Below the pieces are notes generated by a model, which was given only the letters and a program-made list of their open reading frames with translations, was not told the origin of the DNA and did not search any database. A program made the position numbers and the translations under genes. A DNA stretch of 64,000 nt from Siphonodentalium dalli. Lineage: Eukaryota > Mollusca > Scaphopoda > Gadilida > Siphonodentaliidae. Shown here one piece after another: positions 44,383 to 55,300 of the stretch (position 1 is its first letter; each line of letters opens with the position of its first letter). Location of the stretch: assembly GCA_032622095.1 (NCBI GenBank), contig CP136061.1, positions 22,076,991-22,140,990 on the forward strand. The letters run 5' to 3'.

Positions 44383-45069
44383 AGGAATTCTCTAATACAT
44401 ATATTCTACACAATCTAGAATGGTAGAGACAGCTGGCTGATGCTAAACCAATAGTTGAACAGTTTGCCTGCAGACATAAAGCATTCCACACATAAAAATT
44501 AGAGACCAACTTGCATCCATATTCCAAGGAGTGCAACAAAATTTAAATCCATTTCTCAGGCCCGAATCCTGTAAATCTCACAATAACAAATGCACTTGGA
44601 TCAAAGAAAGACAAGGAAAATGGCACCTCAATGATGATCACATGAAGAAAGGCACTGGTCATCACAAATTGTATAGCAAAGCTATTAAGAAGCTAGTGGG
44701 AGGCTTCGCCCCACAAATATAATGGCAAATTGAGACAAAGGAAGGCGTGGTCTCTCATATTCACTTTCTTGTGCATATTTTGGCTCAGAGACCTTGGAAA
44801 CTGTGACAATGAATTTTTTTTAGTTTGAGGGGAGGGAAAGGTAAAGCAATAATCAGGTGATTAACATACACAAGTCATACTGACAAAATGTGTTGATCAT
44901 AATCTCGTCAACTTCTCAGAACATGTAAGATTTCATTCTGGCTTTCCTAAAAATATGTCAAATTGTGCATGGTTCATTTCATAAAAGTATCCACACATCC
45001 ATAACCTCCAAGAATTCTTGATTAAATTCAAGTTAGATGCCTCCTTCCTTCATCTAGTTTTCCCGTATA
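44383..45069. other. Intergenic, nothing firmly recognised
   Basis: A 63-residue + strand frame at 44531-44722 (Lys- and His-rich, WIKERQGKWHLNDDHMKKG) matches no family I know. Confidence 0.35.
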
Positions 45070-45286
45070 TACAGCAATGCCCTAAATAATCGACTCTTTA
45101 ACCACAGCAGAATTATGGGTAACTTTTCAGGATTTAGTCGGAAATATAGCTTGTTGCTAATCATCGGAAAGCTCTCAGTGAGAGCTTTCCGATGAATGGC
45201 AACAAGCCATATTTCCGACTAAATCCTGAAAAGTTACCCATAATTATGATGTGGTTAAGAAGTCGATTATTTAGGGCATTACTGTA
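45070..45286. mobile_element. PAL-A palindrome, copy 6
   Basis: Arm-variable site A/T ('aaataatc'/'gattattt'). Some later mutations are unmatched ('gactcttt' against 'aagaagtc', 'agcagaatt' against 'aattatgat'). Confidence 0.9.
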
Positions 45287-45313
45287 ATTGGCTGAGAAAA
45301 TTTTAATGATCTT

Positions 45314-45965
45314 CAGGTCAGGCACATTCTAAATACCACTATTATAGCGGTATATGACCAGGTCAGGCCCATCCTGAATTCCACTATTATAGCGATATTT
45401 CACTATTATAGCGATATTCCACTATTATAGCGATATTCCACTATTATAGTGATATTCCACTATTATAGCGATATTCCACTATTATAGCGATATTCCACTA
45501 TTATAGTGGTATATGACCATTACCATTGTGTGAATTTGATAAAAGAGGGATAATCCAAAATCATATATCACACAAATTATTCAAAATCAGTGTCGCACTA
45601 ATTCGGTATCATACATATATTTTGTCCAGGAGCTTGCAGGAGAATGATTAATCATGAAAGCACATAATCAGCAATTCAATTAGCATTCAATTAGTTTAAA
45701 TGTTATGAAGGAGCAATTGAGTCATCATGTTATTGTCATTTAATAAGGCATATATTTGTAATATTATTGAATAACAAAGCTGGCACAAAAGATTGCACAA
45801 CAAATTTTGTCAGAAGACTGTTCATTCGCAGCGATATTGTTAAGAGTGAAATTTGGCTGTGCACTGGTATATGCCATCTTTTATTCCCAATGCAAATAAA
45901 GGAAACGTGAATATGTTATGGTCATATACCACTATAATAGTGGAATTCAGGATGTGCCTGACCTG
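45314..45965. mobile_element. TIR element CAGGTCAGGCACAT with internal 19-bp repeats
   Basis: Termini CAGGTCAGGCACATTCTAAA and its counterpart ending AGGATGTGCCTGACCTG. ATCTT flanks both sides (45309-45313 and 45966-45970). The left arm is followed by a run of 'ccactattatagcgatatt' (19 bp) repeats at about 45380-45500. The termini resemble the CAGGTCTGG element at 30607. Confidence 0.85.
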
Positions 45966-46009
45966 ATCTTAATAAGCCTTGTCGTTTTTCTTCTTTATTA
46001 CATAACAAT

Positions 46010-46491
46010 CACGGTGGGGAATCATGTGGTTTCGAGCTGATAAGCATCACACATTCAAAATGGCCGAGGCAATCTAAAACGCGACCAGACGCGAGGAAAA
46101 AAGGTAATAAACTACATATTATTTTGACTACTACGAGCAGATGCTATACTATTTTTCAAAAAAGCTGATAACCTCATTTATGACCAAATTCATATTTGTT
46201 TGCTCTAACATTCTGACCAAAGTTGTCAGTTGAAGGATTCTCCAAGATGTATGGACTGGTGTATTTCACGCACCTCCGACTGACAACTTTGGTCAGAATG
46301 TTATAGAAGACCACTAAGTATTTCCGAAACAAATGAGGTATCAACTTGTTTCAAAAATAAACTAGCATATGCTCGTAACAGTCAAACTGCTATGTTTTGT
46401 GTCAGTTCCTCGTATATTATGTTTTTGTGCGTTTGCAAATTTTGAATGCGTGGTACTCACCAACATCGAAACCACGTTATTCCCCACCGTG
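46010..46491. mobile_element. TIR element CACGGTGGGGAAT with a nested hairpin
   Basis: Termini CACGGTGGGGAATCATGTGG and CCACGTTATTCCCCACCGTG, flanked by AACAAT on both sides (46004-46009 and 46492-46497). The centre (46206-46304) is a second inverted repeat, arms 'taacattctgaccaaagttg' and complement. Confidence 0.85.
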
Positions 46492-46497
46492 AACAAT

Positions 46498-46800
46498 GCA
46501 TAATCCTGAGGTTAAACCCTCAATTTGACAGATATCCCTAAATATTTAAAAATCTCACTTGATATCACCTTTGGCACAGAGTATATGAATACATTATATT
46601 AATCGCTTTGTTCTTCTGATTCGCTGTTGATGAGCGGTGATCTTACTGACAGACCAGTTTCTGTTCTTCCACATATCCTTGCAGTGAATCCTGGGAAAAG
46701 CTCTCTAAACTCTCTAAGAAACAACGGCAATATGCAGACTCCAGTGAGGAATATCTGGAAAGAAATTAGAAAGAATTTTTGTTCTATTTTACGATATACC
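46498..46800. other. Intergenic, nothing recognised
   Basis: A 60-residue frame (46627-46809) runs into the next element and is not convincing. Confidence 0.4.
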
Positions 46801-47490
46801 CAAGCCTGAGTTTAGTGTGCCTGTCATTTGCAGAATGAGGTCCCCAGAGGGTGAATTTAGTGATGCTATCCCGCATAGCGGGCTAGCATCACTAAATTCA
46901 CCCTCTGGGGACCTCATTCTGCTTAGGCCTCATCTTCTCTGGAAAGTTTCTTTAGAAACTTCTTTACATAGATTCTATTTCTTTTTTAGTTTAGTTTCTC
47001 TATATCCCCAATTTGGCAGACGACACATTGCATAATCAAGGTTCCCAATGGGTGTATATCACAATATTCACCATTTGGGAACTTCAATCTGAGTCTATGT
47101 CTCCCATAGCAGATGAGGCCATGCAGAATCCCGCAGGGTGGGCTAGCATCACTAAATTCACCCTCTGGGAACCTCAGTCTGCTTAGGCCTCAACTGCTAT
47201 ATATGGGAGACCTAGGATCAGATTGAAGTTGGTGATGTTCACCCATTAGTCACCTCGATTATGCATTTATCTTTTGAAAATTAGGAGATATAGAAACAAA
47301 CTGAACAGATGTAACTAATAAGATTGTCAATATGAGACTATAGATAGTTCCCAGAAGATGAAGCCAAAGCAGAATGAGGTCACAAGAGGGTGAATGTGGT
47401 GATGCTAGCCCTCTGTACATGATAGCATCACTAAATTCACCCTCTGGGGACCTCATTCTGCAAATGACATGCACACTAAACTCAGGCTTG
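46801..47490. mobile_element. Family C element, long form, 690 bp, 8-bp TSD
   Basis: CAAGCCTGAGTTTAGTGTGC to CTAAACTCAGGCTTG, flanked by GATATACC at 46793-46800 and 47491-47498. Internally a chain of hairpins on 'gaggtccccagagggtga', 'gttcccaatgggtgta' and 'gtctcccatag'. Confidence 0.92.
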
Positions 47491-47518
47491 GATATACCAG
47501 AAAACAAACACAGTGGAA

Positions 47519-47893
47519 GATCACCAAATTCACCCTTTGGGTACCTCATTCTGCATGGCCTCATCTGCTATGGGAGACATAGACTCAGATTGAAGTTCCC
47601 AAATGGTGAATACTGTGATGTACACCCATTGGGAACCTCGATTGTGCCATGTATCATCTGCCAATTTGGGGATATGGAGAAACTAAACTAAAAAAGAAAT
47701 AGAATCTATGTGAAGAAGTTTCTATAGAAATTTGATAATAAAGAAACTTTCCACAGAAGATGAGGCCTAAGCAGAATGAGGTCCCCAGAGGTGAAATTAG
47801 TGATGCTAGCCGGCTATGCGGGATAGAGTCACTAAATTCACCCTCTGGGGGACCTCATTCTGCAAATGACAGGCAAACTAAATTCAGACATGG
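47519..47893. mobile_element. Family C element, left end missing
   Basis: Starts inside the family ('caccaaattcaccctttggg') and ends 'caaatgacaggcaaactaaa' + 'ttcagacatg', a mutated CAGGCTTG end. Confidence 0.8.
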
Positions 47894-48073
47894 CCATACC
47901 AACCTGGACATGATGGCCTTCGGTCAGCTGACCAGATTACTTCCATGTGCCATTCACCCAGAAACATTCATGCGAAACATTCATATGCATATGCTGCATC
48001 TAGACTACGGAATCGGCTTCCAACAGACATTCATACTGAAAAGTCTTTCATACATTTTACACATTCTTAATGG

Positions 48074-48290
48074 TAGCTTGTGCAGCATTAAAGATCCTGT
48101 GCCAGTGAATTCTCTTATACATGCGAGTCTCCCATAGGGAGCCTCACATTTTTACAAGAGAATGCACTTGCTTAACAGTTCAAGGTAAATATTGTTAGGC
48201 CAATGTATTCTCTTATACATACGAGGCTCCCTATCGGAGACTCGCATATATAAGAGAATACATTGGGACCAACAGTTCCAGCCCAGACAT
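48074..48290. mobile_element. Family B MITE, ends decayed
   Basis: Hairpins at about 48105-48165 and 48199-48267 with 'caatgtattctcttatacat' arms. Left end begins 'gcttgtgcagcattaaagat'; the CCCTTT termini are lost. Confidence 0.65.
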
Positions 48291-48468
48291 GAAAATACAT
48301 GCTAAAGTCAATATCTACCCCCCCCCCCAAGACAAATTACCTTTATATAAGGCCAAAACATCAGTGACCTCTCATACCGTGTCATACAAGTCTTACATAG
48401 TGACCCAGATATTGAGACCAACACTCGACATCGGCGAAACATATAATATAACTGTTCCTACTGAGGAC

Positions 48469-48884
48469 AATATAATAATAATAATAATGATAATTCTTAT
48501 ATAGTGCGTATACCCGCGAGGGCCCTAAGCACTTCACATTATTACCCCAGCTGTTGAGTAATGCCATGTTGAGAAATCCTTAAACGCATGCTGCCATAAT
48601 GGCGCTACACAAGATTGCTCTTGGCTTACACTTACCCAACAACCAGGTCCCAATTTCTCGTCTAGGTACGACGAAGCGAGCACAGTACAAGTGACCTTGC
48701 CCAAGGGTCACAACCTGGTGTGAGATTTGAAACAGCGTGTGGCTAAATATAGCACACATACCGCTTAATCTGGCCAAGCCACTGTTGTGGAGACGATAGT
48801 CCACTGGCCGGGTGCGAACTCACGCCGGTGCAGTAACACCATTACAAGTCCGACACTCTAACTACTGGGCTACCACTTCCATAT
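48469..48884 (-). mobile_element. tRNA-derived SINE, Thr-type anticodon
   Basis: On the - strand from 48884: A box TAGCCCAGTAG, anticodon loop containing TGT, B box AGTTCGCACCC. The body ends with the 'gccctaagcacttcacatta' and 'ttatatagtgcg' 3' region on the + strand, and an (aat)n tail at 48469-48489. The tail style is common in marine-invertebrate SINEs. Confidence 0.85.
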
Positions 48885-49017
48885 ATTCAGAGGGCATGAA
48901 CAGGTCAGACACCTTATGGTGAATAATCTTAATCTCTGAATAGAGAAGGTTTCTGAATTAATTTAAGTAAAATATATATTTATTTGTTCCATCTCATTAA
49001 AAAACATTCTGTGGAAA

Positions 49018-49387
49018 TAGTCTTACCATTATCATGAACATATAGAAAACAGCTGCCCATTCGATAGTCTTACCATTATCATGAACATATAGAAAACAGC
49101 TGCCCATTCGATAGTCTTACCATTATCATGAACATATAGAAAACAGCTGCCCAATCGATAGTCTTACCATTATCATGAACATATAGAAAACAGCTGCCCA
49201 TTCGATAGTCTTACCATTATCATGAACATATAGAAAACAGCTGCCCATTCGATAGTCTTACCATTATCATGAACATATAGAAAACAGCTGCCCATTCGAT
49301 AGTCTTACCATTATCATGAACATATAGAAAACAGCTGCCCAATCGATAGTCTTACCATTATCATGAACATATAGAAAACAGCTGCCC
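49018..49387 (-). repeat. 47-bp tandem array of exon end plus 5' splice site, 8 copies
   Basis: Units begin (as + strand 'tcttaccatt') at 49021, 49068, 49115, 49162, 49209, 49256, 49303 and 49350. On the - strand each is 'gggcagctgttttctatatg' + 'ttcatgataatg|gtaagac' + 'tatcgaat'. The highest-coordinate unit is part of the SLC37 exon at 49356-49421, so coding sequence and its donor have been amplified into the intron. Confidence 0.96.
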
Positions 49388-52300
49388 ATTCAATGCCTCT
49401 ACCAATCAGCGGAACAAGTATCTGGAAGGAAATAAATGAATGAGATATCAGCTGGAATTCATTGAGTCCAGTGAGTTTAGACCATGTGATATGAGCTGGA
49501 ATTGATTGAGTCCAGTGAGTTTAGACCATGTGATATGAGCTGGAATGAATTGAGTCCAGTGAGTTTAGACGTGGCACACAAACTAAGGATAATCTTTATT
49601 TCCTCATGTAATAACACAGTTTAACCCTTTACCCAACAAACCGGCCAAAACCGGCCAAATAAAGCTTCAACAGCCTAAAATATCTTCGGTCTGTCTCAAT
49701 AGAACCATACACATATGGATATCATTGGAACCGGCTCCTTGACCACATTGTGATAGTTACAGTTATGCCCTGTGCCAATGCATTCTCTTATATATGCGAG
49801 TCGACCATAGGTCGCCTCGCATATATAAGAGAATGCATTGGCCTAAAAAAAATCTTTTTTTAACACTTTTTACCATTTTTTCTTACATTCTTTAACAATT
49901 TTATAATTTTTAATGTGTTAAGCCAATGCATTCTCTTATATATGCGAGGCGACCTATGGTCGACTCGCATATATAAGAGAATGCATTGGCACAGGGCCTT
50001 TCTGTTGGGTAAAGGGTTAACTCTTTCAGTGCCAGGGGCCAATTTATTTATTTTTAGATTTTTTTTTTTTTTAGGGTTGATTTTTTTTTGGGTATGCTTA
50101 AGCATACTATAGAGAATTTAAAAACAAACTGGATAAGTCCTTAGGGGCATGTTGTAACTCAAAACAATCACCAAGTATTCATAGTAATAATTTTGATGCC
50201 TATGAAAAACGTAAGATTCCCTGGCACTAAACCTACAAAATAAGCCTGGCACTGAAAGAGTTAAATACATTTGGGCTGAATCTCAAATATAAATCGCAAA
50301 GCGATTTGGAGACATTTGTGATTGGCACCAAATGTATTTATGAAGTGTAATTATATCAGGAATGAAGATTATTCCTTATAATTACATATAAGTAAAAAAT
50401 ATTAACATAAAAATGCATTTTCAATTGGAAATATCATTAAATAGTAGGAACTTTAAAGTGACGATGCCGTGAGGAGACATGGCAAAATTCCTACGCTCAA
50501 CATTCACTTCCACCCTAATGTAATTATCCTATTAACCCTTTACCCAACAAACCGGCCATAACCGGCCAAATAAAGCTTCAACAGCCTAAAATATCTTCGG
50601 TCTGTCTCAATAGAACCATACAAATATGGATATCATTGGAACCGGCTCCTTGACCACATTGTGATAGTTACAGTTATGCCCTGTGCCAATGCATTCTCTT
50701 ATATATGCGAGTCGACCATAGGTCGCCTCGCATATATACGAGAATGCATTGGCCTAAAAAAAATTTTTTTTAACACTTTTTACCATTTTTTCTTACATTC
50801 TTTAACAATTTTATAATTTTTAATGTGTTAAGCCAATGCATTCTCTTATATATGCGAGGCGACCTATGGTCGACTCGCATATATAAGAGAATGCATTGGC
50901 ACAGGGCCCTTCTGTTGGGTAAAGGGTTAAAATACATTAGCTTTTTGGAAACTAATGGCAAAATACTATTGCAAATTAAGTGGATGTAATTATAGCAATA
51001 TCAATATTACTGCAAACATCATTTTAGGAAGACCGAGTCTTCTCGGTCCATAAATAGTGGACCACAACAGCTTGTGATATCAGTTGGGTTGATGCTGTTT
51101 GGACTATGTCCCATCCTGTTACTCTTTTATAATGCACTTTACGCCCAGAATCGCGGACGGAAGATTTGCATATATGAACATAGAAGGCAGCCTTTCCCCA
51201 AGCATGATGATATCAAGCATGCATATCAGAGGTCCGTTAAATGTCAAATCGACGAGATTTATTTAGGAGATAAACATACCCTGTTGAGTTGTACATTCTG
51301 GGATTCGAGCATGAAAACAGTTTGTGAACGAGCCGGCTTGCCGGCGAGTTCACAAACTGTTTTCATGCTCGAATCCCAGAATGTACAACGAAACAGGGTA
51401 CGTTTATCTCCATTGTAATTCAATCTAGCAAGGAATTTGCAAAACAAACTGTATAAAATTATCATTTAGTCATTTTCATGACACGAATCGAGACTTTCAT
51501 TTCGCCGTTGTCACCGTGCACAAATCATTGGGTTTGTTCATTGCGTTACTCGGAACACTGCTCCATAACCATTTCCTGTGGGGCGGGTGTGCTCGTTTCG
51601 CTACTCGTTCTGCGCCGATGAAATTGTACCGTGCCACATTCAGATTTGATGCACGCTGAAGCGGCCGATGTCGGTGAATCGAAAACGAAAGTTAGCCGCT
51701 CTCGGCCAATCAGAATGCTTGTTTTTAGTGACAAATACTCAATTGAATTACAAATGTAAATAAAGCCTTGTTTTTCAGAGAATTTTGATTTGTTGCACTA
51801 TCAGAAAATTCATGCGAACAATACATTAAATGATCGTATCATCATTATACCTTTTTCTATCATGGTAGATGTTATATCATTAATAGCAGACATGTCAGAT
51901 GATTAATCACATTCAGGGGTTTGCGTGAATGCCCGGACTCCACGTGTACATGTAGTATGTCTTTTGAATTAAAGTCCATTATAGAAGAGCAACGGTGTGG
52001 GACTCGGTCCAAAAACAGCATCATCCCAACCGATATACCAAGCTGTTGTGGACCGAGAAGATTTGGTCTACATTTTAGGTGACACTTGTAGGAGTGTTCA
52101 GATCATATAAGCAGACAAAGTACATAAACCTCTTTGGATTCATTTCTAAGAATGTTAAGCTAATATTACGGACCACTATTTTGGTGAAGTTTCAGCTGAA
52201 CATTCCTACAAATAAATTGGTGGGAATTAAGTAACTACCCACCAGCGAGTACTTTTAAAATCATTGTAATAATACAATTGGTATGTAAACCAATCAAATA

Positions 52301-55300
52301 CAATATTTTCCTAAATAAGTAAAATATATATCTCCTAGAAGTATCTTGCCCACTGAACTATATGGTATATTATCATCCCAAGTAGGAGGGGTTAACTCTC
52401 CGAGTTGAAAAAACGGTAAGAAATTCTATGGTACATATCCTCTGTCATGTTCATGACACGTGTAATCACGTGATTTCTGACACGTAGTGAAGTATTCGCC
52501 ATATTTTTTATCCCCAGTAGGACATTCCTCGTGAGCGGGGTGGGTGCGAAACCCTGGGAGGGAGCTCAGCGTTCAGTGGGCAAAATACTTCTAGAAGATA
52601 TATATTTTACTTATTTAGGAAAATATTGTATCTCCGTCAAAGGTATCTTGCCCACTGAACTATATGGTAAAGAATATAATTTTCTAACAGGTGGAGGCCA
52701 CGAGGAAACAAAAACACCGCTATGCATCTGAATCAAAGAACTGGATTGACCTGATAACCTACGATATATACATATACATGCACAGACATATAGATATATA
52801 TGTATATACATATATATATATATATATATACACATGCACAATAGGACCATAAGCCAATGTAATATTACATCCTAAAACTAATACCTGTCAGCAAGCTCAA
52901 ACGAACAAAAAGTGGCCACTTAAGAGTTTAAGACCCCTGCAAGTAAAGTAAATAGCTTCAGAAGACATGGAGACGGAGATGATATTCGCATCAGAACTTA
53001 GGGCTAATAATGTATCAGCCGAGTACTTGCCGGGAAAGGTACGGGTAACACCCCCCCCCAGCTGCAAGCTCCCAAAAAAGGGCCCCGACACCAACTAATT
53101 GGAGACATGCCATTGTCGATAAGGAGGAGGTATCATTGACCAATAGTCTGAACGGGAAGCGAATGGGTATTACACGGACATACGTTGCAAGGCTCAGGCC
53201 GTATGAAGAACAGGGCTCAGAATTGGAGTTTCACAGCAGAAAACTTAGTTTGAAGCCTGGAGTTCGAGATATGACCGACTAAGATGCAATAAGCCATGGC
53301 ATTTTCCCCTGATGACGTGCCCAAATGTGGAAATGCCCACCAACACAGTTAAACCCAACTGACCAATCACAGGCTACTGAATCCATGACAGATAGGCAGC
53401 CAGGAACCGAAATTCCAATGTCGTTAAGATGGAAATCCACAAAAACAAAAATTGGACTAACGATGCATCAGGATTGTGGCACAAGCCCAAAACCAGCGGA
53501 AACCGACGGCAGGTAGGTAATGAAAAACAGACCAAGGGCCACCGCGCCCCAACTGTTCGAGCTCTGCTGACTGGTCCCCGACGAGTCGATGGCGCAAGGT
53601 ATCCCTTCTGGTAAGGATGGGGTGCCACTCCAATGGGACCCTGTTCCGGAGACAACCATCGCCAGAAGTGCGAATCGAGAGGGCGGATCATATGATCTGG
53701 CATCCGACACCCAATGCTAGTGAATCTCGCACGAGGAGAAGCATCTGGCAAGAATTTTCATCCGGCTTTATGAAGTGTGCCCAACACGATTCATATGCTG
53801 CCCCATAGGTGCAACATTATCCTGTATTGGCAATCGCTGAGGTCAGCAAAGGACCTGGCTTAGTATATTAAATGAGCACTAGGGGAATCAAGCACTATCA
53901 GGGAAAACAAAACCATTATGTACCGACAACCGAGCCCATAAGAAGAATGACGTATTAGACGCAAAGGCCGATATCACAGAAGCCATTTCGTTCTTTTCCA
54001 CGCTAATACGCCGTGTTGCCCATTAAGCCCGAGTGGGGTGCTGAACTAGACCTCATGTCAACAGCGTTCTGAAATTGAGCATATGTCGAACCATGGATAA
54101 TGGACTCATCTATGTATGACTGGACAACAAAAGTGAAATCCATGTTGAGTTAGAACTGAAAGCAACCTGAAGACAAAAGATATGTCATTCGTATCTATTA
54201 CGGAAACACAGGGAGGTCGGAGATAAAGCATGTATGCTTGTTTATCTCTGATTCTTGCGTCCCAAATCGAGATGTAAATATTTACCCTTTCGAGCACCCG
54301 AACCAGTCCAGAACACGTCTTAAAAGTCAGGAAAATGAAAGGGCGAGAGTCATATACTAATCTAGTGATATGAATGACTATAGACATTCTCCAGCAAAGC
54401 CCGTGACCACGAAAGAGCTGGATGGAACATGGAAAGAAGCAGCAACTTATAAAGCAAGAAGTTGAACACATCCCAAACCGAGAACAGTAAAATGGTTGAA
54501 TACCTCTCAGGATGGTCGAACCCAGGTCGCCAAGTGTGCAGTCCGATGGCATAACCACCCAGCTCTGACGACGTTAGGCAGGGTACAAATTGACCGGCAT
54601 CACAGGGCAAGTTGCTACCCAAATGCGAACAAAAGCCATGCAACTTGGATCCTATTTCCTCATTTGACTGTCCCAGGGTACGCCAACAGTCGTCCCGAGT
54701 ATCCGACTTGGAGTCCCTGTCGATAGTCCAGAAAGCCCACCAAATGCGGCCAATGGGTTCGATGGGTAGCCCCAACCCGCGACCTGTTTGGTGGGACTAT
54801 CGTCCTGAGCGCTAATTACGCCAATGAAGGGAACACTATACATCGACAAGTGACAGTGTCCTGGTCGTAAAGGTTTCTATCTCTTCCTTGGAACCCTCGA
54901 AACAAGGGAAAGCACTCTGATGTTCTGTTAAATTGTAAATGATTGTAGAACAATGCTATCAAATCATGTCAATCTGAGGTTATTTGCTAATCAAAATTCG
55001 ACATTAATTTTCTTCCTGCGCTTGGCTGCATCAGAGAACACTGAACAACTAACTGAGCTCCCTCGTAAGCGCATGTAAAGGTGACCCGAAAGGAATGTCG
55101 AAAGCCCTTTCACCTCGTGCTGGAGCGACTGCTCGATCTGATCCCGATCTCCATCCGTCGATGGGGTGTTAACAGCACAATACACCACGACAAGCTTCAT
55201 TTCTAATTGCATGTGAGGTCTGGTCATTGGGAATCCCGGGGGAATGTCCAGAGCCTGTACATCTCGGGGATGGAGCAGCAGCTCGACCGATCCCGATATC

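Noticed and set aside
44531-44722. 63-codon + strand frame
   Set aside because: No family recognised and no splice context; length is within chance expectation for this much sequence.
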